Below, one piece after another: positions 18,849 to 28,386 of a DNA stretch of 64,000 bases. Source of the stretch: Pseudomonas oryzihabitans (lineage in GTDB: Bacteria; Pseudomonadota; Gammaproteobacteria; Pseudomonadales; Pseudomonadaceae). A program made the position numbers and the translations under genes. The stretch spans positions 2,826,001 to 2,890,000 of the forward strand of contig NZ_CP017024.1 of the NCBI RefSeq assembly GCF_014522265.1, given 5' to 3'. A model generated the notes under the pieces. That model ran no database searches. It was given only the letters and a program-made list of their open reading frames with translations, and was not told the DNA's origin. Within the stretch, counting starts at the first letter, position 1; every line of letters begins with the position of its first letter.

Positions 18849-19532
18849 ATGATGATCAGCGTTCCGGGCGTGCTGACGCCCGAGCAGGTAGGGGAGTGCC
18901 GCCAGCGGCTGGAGGCGGCGGCCTGGGCCAATGGCCGGCACACGGCCGGTTTCCAGTCGGCCATGGCCAAGGACAATCTGCAGCTGCCGGCGGACGAGCC
19001 GGCGGCGCGCGCGGTGGGCGAGCTGATCCAGCAGGCGCTGGCGCGGCATCCGCTGTTCGTCGCCGCGGCGCTGCCGGCACGGGTGTTTCCGCCGCTGTTC
19101 AATCGCTACCAGGGCGGCCAGTCCTTTGGCCTGCACGTGGACAATGCCCTGCGGCCGCTGCCGGATGGCAGCGGCTACCTGCGCACCGATCTGTCGGCCA
19201 CGCTGTTCTTCTGCGAGCCGGACGAATACGACGGGGGCGAACTGGTGGTGGAAGACACCTATGGCGCCCACAGCGTCAAGCTGGCGGCGGGCGATCTGAT
19301 CCTCTATCCGGCCAGCAGCCTGCACCGGGTGCTGCCGGTCACCCGAGGCGCGCGGCTGTGTTCCTTCTTCTGGATCCAGAGCCTGGTGCGCGATGCCGGT
19401 CAGCGCGGCCAGCTGTTCGAACTCGACCAGGGCATCCAGCGAGCGGCCGCCGAGCTGGGGCAGGGCCATGAGGCCTGCCTGCAGCTGACCGGCGTCTATC
19501 ACAACCTCCTGCGCCAATGGGCTCAGCCCTGA
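18849..19532 (+). CDS. piuC: PKHD-type Fe(II)/2-oxoglutarate hydroxylase PiuC
   Basis: A 227-residue double-stranded beta-helix dioxygenase of the YbiX/PiuC family. The iron facial triad is His96, Asp98 (GLHVDNA) and His159 (SSLHR), and Arg169 is the likely 2-oxoglutarate anchor. The family is co-encoded with catechol-siderophore receptors and is thought to act on siderophore iron use; the substrate is not established. The second methionine at 18852 is an alternative start. It overlaps the next gene by 16 bases. Confidence 0.9.
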   Translation: MMISVPGVLTPEQVGECRQRLEAAAWANGRHTAGFQSAMAKDNLQLPADEPAARAVGELIQQALARHPLFVAAALPARVFPPLFNRYQGGQSFGLHVDNALRPLPDGSGYLRTDLSATLFFCEPDEYDGGELVVEDTYGAHSVKLAAGDLILYPASSLHRVLPVTRGARLCSFFWIQSLVRDAGQRGQLFELDQGIQRAAAELGQGHEACLQLTGVYHNLLRQWAQP

Positions 19533-22021
19533 TCCGCAGAGGCCTCTTCCAGCTGCACAGCCTGCTGGGCCTGGCCGCAGGTCTGGTGCTGGTGGTGCTG
19601 GGCGTGACGGGGGCGCTCTACAGCTTTCAGCTGGAGTTGCTGGAGCTGCTCAATCCGCCGCCGACCGCCGCGACGCCGGATCGGCGTCCGCTGACGCTGC
19701 CGGAGGTGCGGCAGCGCCTGCTCGCTCCGGGCCAGGAATTGAGCTTCGTCTCCAGCATGGCCGGGGAGGGCTACGGCCTGCTCGGCCTGGCACCGGTGAA
19801 GGGTCAGGGCCGGGGCGAGGTGCAGCTGTTCGATCGCTACACGGGCGAAGTACTGACGGCGCCTCGCGGCCAGGGGTTCTTTCGCCTGATCCTGGACCTG
19901 CACCGCTCCCTGGCCCTGGGGCCGGTCGGCAAGGCCCTGACCGGCGCCGCCACCCTGATCCTGCTGGTGCTCTGTCTGTCCGGCCTCTACCTGCGCTGGC
20001 CGCGCCAGGTTCGGCGCTGGCGCACCTGGCTGACCCTGGACTGGCGGCGCCAGGGGCGCAGTTTCCATTGGGACCTGCACGCCGTGGCCGGCACCTGGTG
20101 CCTGCTGCTCTATCTGCTGGCGGCTCTGACCGGCCTCTACTGGTCGTACGGCTGGTACCGTGATGCCGGCGAGCGCCTGCTGGGCGCCGCCCCGGAGCCC
20201 CGGATCTCGGGGGTGGTGGCGCGCCAGGACGTGGACCTGGACGCGCTCTGGCGAAGCTTTCGGCAGGAGACCGGCGGACGGGTGGAAGGCTACGGCCTGC
20301 TGCTGCCCAATCCGGCGCGCAAGGTCAGCCATCCCACCCTCTGGTACCTGCCCGACGATGCCGAGCATGTCCGTGCCCTCAATCGCATCGTCTTCGACAG
20401 CGCGGGGCGGGTGCTCGATCATCGCCGCTACCGCGAGCAGCCGCTGGGCGCTCGGTTGCTGCTCAGCGTCTATGCCCTGCATTCGGGCGAATACTTCGGC
20501 CTGGCGGGGCGGGTGGCCCTGCTGCTCGCCAGCCTGGCCATGCCGCTGTTCATGGTGACCGGGCTCTGGCTCTATCTGGATCGCCGGCGCAAACGCCGCC
20601 AGGCGCGCCAGGCGCAAAGCGGGCTGACACCGGCCGCGGCGGGCGCCGCCGACTGGCTGATCGGCTACGCCAGCCAGAGTGGCCAGGGCGAGGCGCTGGC
20701 CTGGCAGGCCGCCAGCCAGTTGCAGGCGGCGGGACTGAGCGCCGAGGTGGTCGCGCTGGGGCGGCTCTCGGTCGAGCGGCTGCAGCGGGCCACCCGGGCG
20801 CTGTTCGTCGTCGCCACCCACGGCGACGGCGAGGCCCCGGATGCCGCGCGCGGCTTCGAGCGACGTCTGCTGACCCAGGCAGCCGCGCTGCCGGGCCTGA
20901 ACTATGGGCTGCTGGCCCTGGGCGACCGGCGCTATCCGGCCTACTGCGCCTTCGCCCAACGGCTGGATACCTGGCTGGGTGGGCAGGGCGCCCGGCCGCT
21001 GTTCGCCCCGGTGGAGGTGGACAATGGCGACGCCCAGGCGCTTGCGCTCTGGCAGGCTCAGCTCCAGGCCCTGGGCGCCGCGCGTGCCGAGGCACCGCCC
21101 GAGCGTCCGCTGCAGTCCTGGCAACTGGCGTCGGTGCAGCGGCTCAATGCCGGCAGCCCCGGTGGAGCGGTCTTCGAGCTGCAGCTGTTGCCACCGCCCG
21201 GGAGCAGCTGGGCACCCGGCGATATTCTCGAGATCGCGCCACGCCAGCGTGCCGAACGGGTGGCGGCCTGGCTGTCGTCCCTGGGTCTGGCTGCGGACAG
21301 TGTGGTGACGCGCGAGGGCTTCACCCAGACCCTCGCCGTGGCCCTGGAAACCCTGCTGCTGCCGGAAGACCAGACCGCGCTGCGGGGGCTGGACGCCCAG
21401 GCCCTGCTCGACACCCTGAAGCCCCTCGCCGTGCGCCAGTACTCGATCGCCTCGCTGCCCGGCGAAGGGCCGTTGCGGCTGCTGGTGCGCCAGGCGCGCC
21501 AGGCGGATGGCCGCCTGGGCATCGCCTCCGGTTGGCTGACCACGGCGCTGCAGCCGGGTGACGTCGTGGAGGCGCGGCTCCGCGTCCATCCCGGCTTCCG
21601 ACCACCGCTGGACGAGCGCCCGCTGATCCTGATCGCCGCCGGGACCGGCCTCGCGGGTGTACGCCCGCTGCTGGCGGCCCGTATCGCTGCCGGGCACAGG
21701 CGCAACTGGCTGCTCTTTGGCGAACGCACGGCAGCGCACGATGATTTCTACGGCACTGAATTGCAGGCCTGGCAGGCACGGGGCGAACTGGCCGGGCTGG
21801 ACCGGGTGTTCTCGCGGGACGGCGACGGCTATGTGCAGGACCGCCTGCGGGCGCAGCGCGAAAGGCTGCCGGACTGGTTGGCGGCCGATGCCGTGATCAT
21901 GGTCTGCGGCAGCCTGCCGGGCCTGGGGCGCGGCGTCCAGACCACGCTGCAGGCGCTGCTTGGCGAGGCCGAGGTCCAGCGCCTGATCGATCAAGACCGC
22001 TACCGCCGCGATCTCTATTAG
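19517..22021 (+). CDS. piuB: PepSY-domain membrane flavoreductase, PiuB-like
   Basis: An 834-residue inner-membrane fusion. The N-terminal half is a PepSY-associated region with transmembrane helices near 14-36, 140-165, 195-215 and 340-360. A flavodoxin-like FMN domain begins near residue 380 ([13 protein letters not shown]). FAD- and NADPH-binding ferredoxin-reductase domains follow to the end (RQYSIAS, then [14 protein letters not shown]). The layout suggests an NADPH-FAD-FMN relay passing electrons across the membrane, plausibly to reduce siderophore-bound iron. It is coupled to piuC by a 16-base overlap. Confidence 0.88.
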   Translation: MGSALIRRGLFQLHSLLGLAAGLVLVVLGVTGALYSFQLELLELLNPPPTAATPDRRPLTLPEVRQRLLAPGQELSFVSSMAGEGYGLLGLAPVKGQGRGEVQLFDRYTGEVLTAPRGQGFFRLILDLHRSLALGPVGKALTGAATLILLVLCLSGLYLRWPRQVRRWRTWLTLDWRRQGRSFHWDLHAVAGTWCLLLYLLAALTGLYWSYGWYRDAGERLLGAAPEPRISGVVARQDVDLDALWRSFRQETGGRVEGYGLLLPNPARKVSHPTLWYLPDDAEHVRALNRIVFDSAGRVLDHRRYREQPLGARLLLSVYALHSGEYFGLAGRVALLLASLAMPLFMVTGLWLYLDRRRKRRQARQAQSGLTPAAAGAADWLIGYASQSGQGEALAWQAASQLQAAGLSAEVVALGRLSVERLQRATRALFVVATHGDGEAPDAARGFERRLLTQAAALPGLNYGLLALGDRRYPAYCAFAQRLDTWLGGQGARPLFAPVEVDNGDAQALALWQAQLQALGAARAEAPPERPLQSWQLASVQRLNAGSPGGAVFELQLLPPPGSSWAPGDILEIAPRQRAERVAAWLSSLGLAADSVVTREGFTQTLAVALETLLLPEDQTALRGLDAQALLDTLKPLAVRQYSIASLPGEGPLRLLVRQARQADGRLGIASGWLTTALQPGDVVEARLRVHPGFRPPLDERPLILIAAGTGLAGVRPLLAARIAAGHRRNWLLFGERTAAHDDFYGTELQAWQARGELAGLDRVFSRDGDGYVQDRLRAQRERLPDWLAADAVIMVCGSLPGLGRGVQTTLQALLGEAEVQRLIDQDRYRRDLY

Positions 22022-22029
22022 GCCTGGAC

Positions 22030-22473
22030 CTAGGCGCGGGCGATGCACCAGACGCCGGCACCGATCAGCACCACGCCGGCCAGCTTGCCGAGGGTCACCG
22101 GATCCTGGCGAAAGCCGGCCCAGCCGAAGTGATCCAGGCTCAGCGACATGGCCAGCTGCCCGGCGATCACCAGCGCCATGAACAGGGTGGCGCCGATGCG
22201 CGGACCGGCGAAGGCGGCCATGGCGATAAAGAACATCCCCAGCAGGCCGCCGCACCAGTGCCACCAGTGCAATTCGCGCAGGGCACCCAGGGTGGGGACG
22301 CCACGCTGCCAGAGGGTCAGGCCCAGCAGGGCGAGCAGGCCGACCATGAAGGAAATGGACGCCGCGGCGAAGACGCTGCCGAGGTGCCGGGCCAGTTGGC
22401 CGTTGATGCCGGCTTGCAGCGGCAGGCAGGCACCGGCGATGAAGGGCAGGACGAGCAGCCACCAGACGGGCAT
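22030..22473 (-). CDS. DMT-superfamily YdcZ-type membrane protein
   Basis: A 147-residue integral membrane protein with about five hydrophobic helices, the size and pattern of DUF606/YdcZ half-transporters of the drug/metabolite superfamily. The opening LLVLPFIAGACLPLQAGING is typical of the family. It is convergent with piuB, 8 bases apart. No substrate can be assigned. The gap 22474-22675 behind it shows no gene. Confidence 0.8.
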   Translation of the reverse strand: MPVWWLLVLPFIAGACLPLQAGINGQLARHLGSVFAAASISFMVGLLALLGLTLWQRGVPTLGALRELHWWHWCGGLLGMFFIAMAAFAGPRIGATLFMALVIAGQLAMSLSLDHFGWAGFRQDPVTLGKLAGVVLIGAGVWCIARA

Positions 22474-22675
22474 CGACAGGACTCCAGGTGAAAGGGGGCG
22501 CGCAGTATGCCCCAGGGTTGGGCGAAACAGTCGTGGCGACGATTTCCGGTAGCTGTCCCTGCCGCCTGTATTCAGCCGAAGGCCCCCGCAGGGGGCCGTG
22601 TCAGCGCGGATTCAGGGATGATCGCTGGGGACTGGACGACGAGGGCTGGGCGAGGGTGGCCCTGCCGCTCACTGC

Positions 22676-23539
22676 CTAGAAACCGTCGATGGGAATCTTC
22701 AGGTAACGGCGGCCATTGGCCTCGGCCGGCGGCAGGGTGCCGGCGCGGATGTTCACCTGGATGGCCGGCAGGATCAGCGTCGGCATGGACAGGGTGGCGT
22801 CGCGGCGGGTACGCAGGGCGACGAAAGCGTCTTCGTCCACGCCATCGCGGACGTGGACGTTGAGGGCGCGCTCTTCACCCACGGTGGTCTCGTGGCGCGC
22901 TTCGCGGCCGGCGGGCGGATAGTCGTGGCACAGATAGAGGCGGGTGGCCTCGGGCAGGGTCAGCAGCCGGCGGATCGAACGATAGAGGTCGCGGGCGCTG
23001 CCACCCGGGAAGTCGCACCGCGCCGAGCCGACATCGGGCATGAACAGGGTGTCGCCGACGAAGACATGGTCTTCCTCCACCTGGTAGGCCATGTCGGCCG
23101 GGGTGTGGCCGGGCACGTGCAGGGCGCGGGCGCTCAGGGCACCGATATGGAAGACCTCGTCGGGCTGGAACAGGTGATCGAACTGGGAGCCGTCGAGGCG
23201 GAATTCCGCTTCCAGGTTGAAGACGTCCTTGAAGGCGCCCTGGACGCGGCGGATGCCTTCGCCGATGGCGATGCGGCCGCCCAGCTGCCGCCTTAGATAG
23301 GGCGCGGCGGAGAGGTGGTCGGCGTGGGCATGGGTCTCCAGCAGCCACTCCACGGTCAGCCCCTGGTCGCGCACGAAGCGGGCGACGCGATCCGCCGACA
23401 GGGTGGCGGTGCGGCCCGAATGCGGATCGTAGTCCAGCACCGAGTCGACGATGGCGCAGCGGCTGCCGGGTGCCTCGTAGATCACATAGGTGAAGGTGGA
23501 CGTGGTGGCGTCGAAGAAGGGTTCGATGCGCGGAGTCAT
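22676..23539 (-). CDS. metallo-beta-lactamase-fold hydrolase (ETHE1/BLH-like)
   Basis: A 287-residue MBL-fold enzyme. Metal ligands: His70-Ala-His72-Ala-Asp74-His75 (HAHADH), His145 (VPGHTPAD), Asp163 (VGDTLFMPDVG) and His205 (LCHDYPP). The GSARCDFPGG segment is typical of the group that includes sulfur dioxygenases (ETHE1) and Blh, which are hard to separate by eye. I start at the ATG at 23539 because GAGG lies upstream; 23572 is an alternative. zapE-like lies upstream on the same strand, 91 bases away. Confidence 0.85.
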   Translation of the reverse strand: MTPRIEPFFDATTSTFTYVIYEAPGSRCAIVDSVLDYDPHSGRTATLSADRVARFVRDQGLTVEWLLETHAHADHLSAAPYLRRQLGGRIAIGEGIRRVQGAFKDVFNLEAEFRLDGSQFDHLFQPDEVFHIGALSARALHVPGHTPADMAYQVEEDHVFVGDTLFMPDVGSARCDFPGGSARDLYRSIRRLLTLPEATRLYLCHDYPPAGREARHETTVGEERALNVHVRDGVDEDAFVALRTRRDATLSMPTLILPAIQVNIRAGTLPPAEANGRRYLKIPIDGF

Positions 23540-23630
23540 GACCGGGCCTCGTGAAGAGATGGGATGTCCCACCTTAACACGGGGCTCCGCCGCTCCGCGG
23601 CGTGCCTCGTCGCCGCAGGTCCGACCCGGC

Positions 23631-24731
23631 CTAGTAGCGCGCCTGCTGCATCTCCCTCAGGCGACTCAGGGTGCGGCGGAAGGGGAATTCCAGAAAGCCG
23701 CGGGTGTACAGCTGCTCCAGGGGCACGGCGGCGTCCAGGTAGAGCGGGCGGCGGCGGTCGTAGGCTTCGTCGACCAGGGCGATGAAGCGGCGCACGGCGT
23801 CGTCCTGGGGCGCCAGGCGGGGCAGTTCGCGGTCGCCGGCGAGGACCCTCGTCGCGCCGTCTTCGGTGCCGCGGGCGATACGGCCTGCGCGGGGATCGCC
23901 GGACAGGCAGGGGACGTTGCCCAGCAACAGGGCGGGGAAGCGGGTACAGAGATCGATGTAGTCGGTGGTGGCCCAGGCGCCCTGGCAGAGCACGGCGAAG
24001 TCCAGCCAGATCGCGCTGGAGGCCCGCTGCACCACGGGCAGGGGGCGCTCGCCGAGGATCAGGGGCGCGGTCGTCACGGCTTCCCCCGGGGTGAGGCGGG
24101 CAAAGGTCGTGGCGAGGGCGGTGGGATCGTCCACCCAGAAGCGCTGTTCGGCTTGGCCTTCGTGCAGGCGGTGGTCCTGGCCGCCGTCCACCTCCAGCAC
24201 GTCCAGTCGCGCCTGCAGCGCGGCGATGGCGGGCAGCAGGCGCTCGCGATTGAAGCCGCCGGCATAGAGCTGCTCGGGCGGCTGGTTGGAGGTGACCACC
24301 AGCACCAGGCCCTGGTCCAGCAGTGCGCGCAACAGGCCGCCCACCAGGATGGCGTCGCCGATGTCGCTGACGAAGAGTTCGTCGAAGCACAGCACCCGCA
24401 CCTCGGCAGCCAGTTCCCGGGCCAGCACCTGCAGGGGATCGCGGGTGCCGCTGAGCTGGAACTGCCGCTGGTGCACCCAGCGCATGAAGTGATGGAAGTG
24501 CTGGCGGCGGGCGGGCACCGGCAGGCTGGTGTGGAACAGGTCCAGCAGCCAGGTCTTGCCACGCCCCACCGGTCCCCAGAGATAGAGACCGCGTGCCGGA
24601 CGCCCGGCCAGCAGGTCGGCGTGACAGGCGTCCAGCTGGCGCGCAGCGGCTTCCTGAGCGACATCGGGCAGGCGGTCGCCCTGGGCCAGGGCCCGGCGGT
24701 AGGCGGCGAGGGGGGAAAGGGCATTGGACAT
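23631..24731 (-). CDS. ZapE/AFG1-like ATPase
   Basis: A 366-residue AAA-type P-loop ATPase of the AFG1/ZapE family, in which E. coli ZapE modulates the FtsZ ring. Walker A GPVGRGKT is at 53-60. A Walker B-like VLCFDELFVSDIGDA and a sensor-type VVTSNQPPEQLY follow. The longer frame from 25265 overlaps the divergent aminotransferase and is rejected; the ATG at 24731 gives MSNALSPLAAY, a normal family start. Pseudomonads usually carry a zapE next to the ribosomal rplM region, so this may be a second paralogue; that needs the whole genome. Confidence 0.85.
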   Translation of the reverse strand: MSNALSPLAAYRRALAQGDRLPDVAQEAAARQLDACHADLLAGRPARGLYLWGPVGRGKTWLLDLFHTSLPVPARRQHFHHFMRWVHQRQFQLSGTRDPLQVLARELAAEVRVLCFDELFVSDIGDAILVGGLLRALLDQGLVLVVTSNQPPEQLYAGGFNRERLLPAIAALQARLDVLEVDGGQDHRLHEGQAEQRFWVDDPTALATTFARLTPGEAVTTAPLILGERPLPVVQRASSAIWLDFAVLCQGAWATTDYIDLCTRFPALLLGNVPCLSGDPRAGRIARGTEDGATRVLAGDRELPRLAPQDDAVRRFIALVDEAYDRRRPLYLDAAVPLEQLYTRGFLEFPFRRTLSRLREMQQARY

Positions 24732-24891
24732 GGCCGCCACTCTAGCGCCCGTGCTGGCAGCAGACCATGCCCCGGCGGAATGACGTGAGTCCTTTATAGC
24801 GTTTGAAGGCCGGCCGCGGCGGTTCGATAGTGCGAGACGACCCTGCCGGACGCCGCCGGCACCCGCTTTCATCTCTGCCTGGAGCCCTGTC

Positions 24892-26112
24892 ATGGCCGCC
24901 GATTCGACCCTGCACCTCGCCCACTGCCTCGCTTCCGTGGGCGTCTCCGAGATCCTCAAGATCACCGAGCGGGCCAACGCCCTGCGCCGCCAGGGCGCCG
25001 ATCTGCTGGTGCTGGGTGCGGGCGAGCCGGACTTCGATACCCCGGAGCATATCAAGGAAGCGGCGATCCAGGCCATCCGCGCCGGCCAGACCAAGTACAC
25101 GGTGCTGGACGGCAGTCCGGCGCTCAAGGAGGCCATCCGCCGCAAGTTCGCGCGGGAGAACGACCTGGTGTTCGCCCAAGACGAGGTGACCGCCTCGGCC
25201 GGTGCCAAGCAGGTGATCTTCAACGCCATGATGGCGACCCTGGACGCGGGTGACGAGGTGATCATCCCCGCGCCCTTCTGGGTGACCTATGCCGACATCG
25301 TCACCATCCTCGGCGGCACGCCGGTGGTGCTGCCGTGCCGTGAGGAGGATGGCTTCCGCCTGACCGCCGCGGCCCTGGAGGCGGCGATCACCCCGCGCAC
25401 CCGCTGGGTGATGCTCAACTCGCCGTCCAACCCCTCGGGGGCGGCCTATGGCGAGGAACACTATCGCCCGCTGCTGGAGGTGCTGCTGCGCCATCCGCAG
25501 GTCTGGCTGATGGTCGACGACATGTACGAGCACATCCTCTACGACGGCTTTCGCTTCGTCACCCCGGCGGCGCTGGAGCCACGGCTGCGCGAGCGGACCC
25601 TGACCATCAACGGCGTCTCCAAGGCCTATGCCATGACCGGTTGGCGCCTGGGCTATGCCGGTGGACCCAAGGCGCTGATCCAGGCCATGGCCAGTGTGCA
25701 GAGCCAGGTGACCTCCTGCCCCTGCTCGGTCAGCCAGGCCGCGGCCATCGCCGCCCTGGATGGGCCGCAGGGCATCGTGCGCGAGCGCTGCGAACTGTTC
25801 CGCGAGCGACGGGATCTGGTGGTGGATGCCTTGAACGCGGTGCCGGGTCTGTCGGCGCGGCGGCCCGAGGGGGCCTTCTATGTCTACGCCAGTTGCGCGG
25901 GGATATTGGGTCGGCGGACGCCGGGCGGGGAGGTGATCGACAGCGACACGGCCTTTGCCCGCTACCTCATGGATGAGGGCGGGGTGGCGGTGGTGCCAGG
26001 CTCGGCCTTTGGCCTGGCGCCTTACTTCCGGGTTTCCTACGCCACCTCGCACGAGGTGCTGGAGGAAGCCTGCCGCCGGATCGCCGAAGCGACCCGGCGG
26101 CTGCTGGCCTGA
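24892..26112 (+). CDS. class I PLP aminotransferase (aspartate aminotransferase-like, subgroup Ib)
   Basis: A 406-residue fold-type I enzyme. Landmarks: GAGEPDFDTP at 42-51, TKYTVLDG near 68-74, Asn180 in NSPSNPSG, Tyr212 in DDMYEHI, PLP lysine Lys244 (GVSKAYAMTGWR) and a C-terminal FRVSYAT arginine for the substrate carboxylate. These fit AspC/AatA of the Ib branch, which may use aspartate or aromatic amino acids. The stop codon (26110-26112) touches the stop of the convergent gene with no spacer. Confidence 0.87.
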   Translation: MAADSTLHLAHCLASVGVSEILKITERANALRRQGADLLVLGAGEPDFDTPEHIKEAAIQAIRAGQTKYTVLDGSPALKEAIRRKFARENDLVFAQDEVTASAGAKQVIFNAMMATLDAGDEVIIPAPFWVTYADIVTILGGTPVVLPCREEDGFRLTAAALEAAITPRTRWVMLNSPSNPSGAAYGEEHYRPLLEVLLRHPQVWLMVDDMYEHILYDGFRFVTPAALEPRLRERTLTINGVSKAYAMTGWRLGYAGGPKALIQAMASVQSQVTSCPCSVSQAAAIAALDGPQGIVRERCELFRERRDLVVDALNAVPGLSARRPEGAFYVYASCAGILGRRTPGGEVIDSDTAFARYLMDEGGVAVVPGSAFGLAPYFRVSYATSHEVLEEACRRIAEATRRLLA

Positions 26113-26895
26113 TCAGCCGGCCGGCGGAGCGGGGGGCGCCGGCGGTTGGGCACCCGGGGCGACCGGCTGGCCGCCGGGGGGCGGGGGCGGCGGCAGACGA
26201 CCGGGGCCGCGGGGTGCCGGCGGGGTGTCCAGGGTCTGCAGCGAGTTGGCGTCGGCGCCCACGGCGCTGACCCGGAAGGCACGTCCCTGGGCATTGGCCA
26301 CCAGCTCGCCGCGCACTGCCACGTTCTGACCCGGCTTGAGCAGGGCTTGCAGGCGCAGGGCTTCATGGGGCGGCAGGCGCAGGGCGGTACCGTCCTGCAG
26401 CAGGGCGCCGTTCACGTCGCCACGGGGACCGTGCAGCAGCTGGACGATCTGGCCCTGGAGGCTGTCGCCATCGCGCTCGGCGCCAGGTGCCGGGGGCGCC
26501 GGCGGACGGCGACCGCCCACGCGATCCGGGCCTTCATCGGTGACCGTCTTGCCGGTCTGGACATTGGTCAGGGACACCGCCTGGACCAGTGGCAGGCTGG
26601 CGGCGCGCAGGCCGGCGACGTTGATGCTGTCACCCGGCTTGAAGGTGGCGGCCAGTTGCTCGGACAGGTGCGGCGGGGTGTTGACCTCGGTGCCGTCGGC
26701 CAGGATCAGGCCATCGATATCGCCCCGGGGATTGAGCAGGAACTGCTTGAGCTGGCCCTGCTGGGTGGGAATCTGGGCGCTGGCCGCGGTGGTGGTGGCG
26801 GTGCTGCCGGCGGGTGCGGTCTGTGCCAGGACGAGGCCGCTGACGGACAGCAGGGCGAAGGTCCCGATCACGAGGGTTTGGGTCTTGGTAGGCAT
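26113..26895 (-). CDS. secreted protein with two OB-like internal repeats and a proline-rich tail
   Basis: A 260-residue exported protein that I do not recognise. A signal peptide covers about residues 1-25 (TLVIGTFALLSVSGLVLAQ). Two homologous repeats at about 47-98 and 148-199 share the pattern G-Q-hydrophobic, N/GPRGD-I/V, a DGT turn, a T/LPPH segment and a final PG-x-N/S-hydrophobic-V-x-G, compatible with small beta-barrels. Residues 225-260 are almost entirely Pro/Gly/Ala. AGGAG precedes the ATG. A consensus sigma-54 promoter lies 35 bases upstream and the preceding gene is an NtrC-type activator, so it is the likely dedicated output of that pair. Confidence 0.75.
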   Translation of the reverse strand: MPTKTQTLVIGTFALLSVSGLVLAQTAPAGSTATTTAASAQIPTQQGQLKQFLLNPRGDIDGLILADGTEVNTPPHLSEQLAATFKPGDSINVAGLRAASLPLVQAVSLTNVQTGKTVTDEGPDRVGGRRPPAPPAPGAERDGDSLQGQIVQLLHGPRGDVNGALLQDGTALRLPPHEALRLQALLKPGQNVAVRGELVANAQGRAFRVSAVGADANSLQTLDTPPAPRGPGRLPPPPPPGGQPVAPGAQPPAPPAPPAG

Positions 26896-26929
26896 GGATG
26901 ACTCCTGCGGTGGTTGACAATTAGGCTAT

Positions 26930-26945
26930 TGCAGGGCCTGTGCCA
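26930..26945 (-). promoter_or_regulatory. sigma-54 (-24/-12) promoter
   Basis: On the minus strand TGGCACAGGCCCTGCA keeps the GG and GC elements exactly ten bases apart, close to consensus TGGCAC-N5-TTGCA. The GC lies 36 bases before the ATG of the secreted protein gene. Confidence 0.85.
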
Positions 26946-26963
26946 ACTTTTATTTTATATATA

Positions 26964-26976
26964 AATCAATAGGTTG
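26964..26976 (+). promoter_or_regulatory. IHF binding site
   Basis: AATCAATAGGTTG is a full match to WATCAA-N4-TTR, flanked by an A/T tract (26950-26963), between the sigma-54 promoter and the activator sites. This is the standard place for IHF-assisted looping. Confidence 0.75.
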
Positions 26977-27007
26977 AGATTTTCAGCGATCATCCGGGCC
27001 AGGCATT

Positions 27008-27048
27008 GCGTCCGTCTGGCGGACAGGTCTGTCGGCAAAGCGGACAGC
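27008..27048. promoter_or_regulatory. paired upstream activator sites for the NtrC-type regulator
   Basis: A perfect palindrome GTCCG-N5-CGGAC is at 27010-27024 and a related inverted repeat CTGTC-N9-GACAG at 27029-27047. The shared CGGACAG blocks (27020 and 27041) are 21 bases apart, two helical turns. The pair sits 65-120 bases upstream of the -24/-12 promoter and touches the regulator stop codon. Confidence 0.7.
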
Positions 27049-28386
27049 CTAGGCGGGGCTGTCGTCTGCACCGACACCCAGGCCCAGCCGACTGAGCTTG
27101 GTATAGAGCAACTGGCGATGGATACCCAGGCGGCGGGCCGCTTCGGCGCGATTGCCATTGCTGCGCTGCAGGGCGCGCTCGATCAGCAGGCGTTCCAGGC
27201 GCGCGGTGGCCTCGGCCAGGGTCTCCTCCGGCCAGCTGGCGTCGATGGCTAACTCATCCGGCGTCTCGCCCTGCAGGAAGGCCAGGTCGGCGGCGACGAT
27301 GCGTTCGCCCTGGGCCAGGGTCGCGGCGCGCTGGATGGCGTTGCGCAATTCCCGCACGTTGCCGGGCCAGGAGTGGCGCAGCAGCAGGGCGGCGGCATCG
27401 TCCGCCAGCACGCGACCGCTGGCGGCGAGGAAGTGCTCGGCCAGCGGCAGGATGTCGGCCCGCCGCTCGCGCAGGGCCGGCAGGTGGATGGGCACTACGT
27501 GCAGGCGATAGAAGAGGTCCTCGCGGAAGTCGCCACTGGCGACGCGCTGGGCCAGGTCGCGGTGGGTGGCCGCTACCAGCCGTACGTCCAGCCGTACCGG
27601 TGCGCCACCCACCGGCGTCACCTCGCGTTCCTGCAGGGCGCGGAGGATCTTGGCCTGCATCGGCAGCGGCATGTCGCCGATCTCGTCGAGAAAGAGGGTG
27701 CCGCCCTGGGCTTCGCGAAAGGCACCGAGGCGATTGGCGGTGGCGCCGCTGAAGGCGCCGCGCACATGGCCGAAGAGTTCGCTTTCCAGCAGGTCCGGCG
27801 GGATGGCGGCGCAGTTGACCGCCACGAAGGGCGCCCCGCGTCGCTTGCCGTGCTCGTGGATGGCGCGGGCCACCAGTTCCTTGCCGGTGCCGGTCTCGCC
27901 GGTGACCAGCACCGTGGCCTCGCTGTCCACCAGGCGGCCGATGGTCTTCTGCACCTGGCGCAGGGCGTCGCTGCCGCCCACCAGCGTATGGCCTTCGACC
28001 GCAGCCGGCGGCACGCTGGCCGGGCCGCGCTGGGCGGTCATCCCGGCCAGCACCCGGATCAGTTCTTCGCGGCCGATGGGCTTGGTGAGGTGGTCGAAGG
28101 CGCCCAGGCGCATGGCCTCGATGGTGTTGCCGGCGCTGGCGAAGGCGGTCAGCACCGTGACCGCCGGCGGCTCGGGGCGGACGCGAATGCGCGCCAGTAC
28201 CTCCAGGCCATCCAGCCCGGGCATGCGCAGGTCGAGCAGCACGGCGTCCACCGGTTCCTGCGCCAGGCGCTGCAGGCCCGCTTCGCCCCCGTCGGCCTGC
28301 AGCACCCGGTAGCCCTGGTCCGCGGCGGTTTCCGCCAGGGCGTCGCGCAGACCGGCGTCGTCATCGATGATCAGCAGGGTTGGCAT
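27049..28386 (-). CDS. sigma-54-dependent response regulator (NtrC family)
   Basis: A 445-residue activator with three domains. The receiver has phospho-acceptor Asp52 (LLDLRMPG) and Lys104. The AAA+ domain has Walker A GETGTGKE at 163-170 and a sigma-54 contact loop reading GAFSGA at 210-215, a T-to-S variant of GAFTGA. A Fis-type helix-turn-helix near 415-440 carries NRAEAARRLGIHRQLLY. It overlaps the kinase gene by 16 bases. The only visible sigma-54 promoter with matching upstream palindromes is directly downstream, in front of the secreted repeat protein. Confidence 0.93.
   Translation of the reverse strand: MPTLLIIDDDAGLRDALAETAADQGYRVLQADGGEAGLQRLAQEPVDAVLLDLRMPGLDGLEVLARIRVRPEPPAVTVLTAFASAGNTIEAMRLGAFDHLTKPIGREELIRVLAGMTAQRGPASVPPAAVEGHTLVGGSDALRQVQKTIGRLVDSEATVLVTGETGTGKELVARAIHEHGKRRGAPFVAVNCAAIPPDLLESELFGHVRGAFSGATANRLGAFREAQGGTLFLDEIGDMPLPMQAKILRALQEREVTPVGGAPVRLDVRLVAATHRDLAQRVASGDFREDLFYRLHVVPIHLPALRERRADILPLAEHFLAASGRVLADDAAALLLRHSWPGNVRELRNAIQRAATLAQGERIVAADLAFLQGETPDELAIDASWPEETLAEATARLERLLIERALQRSNGNRAEAARRLGIHRQLLYTKLSRLGLGVGADDSPA

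Noticed and set aside
16484-19102. Minus-strand open frame of 872 codons opposite piuA and piuC
   Set aside because: It mirrors the codons of well-identified genes on the other strand, is rich in Ala/Gly/Val/Gln as GC-rich shadows are, and has no recognisable domain.
19523-22462. Minus-strand open frame of 979 codons opposite piuB
   Set aside because: Shadow of piuB; composition is Gln/Arg/Ala-rich with no motif or ribosome site.
22676-23539. Beta-lactamase antibiotic resistance gene
   Set aside because: The HAHADH and GSARCDFPGG motifs place it in the ETHE1/BLH hydrolase group, not among true metallo-beta-lactamases.
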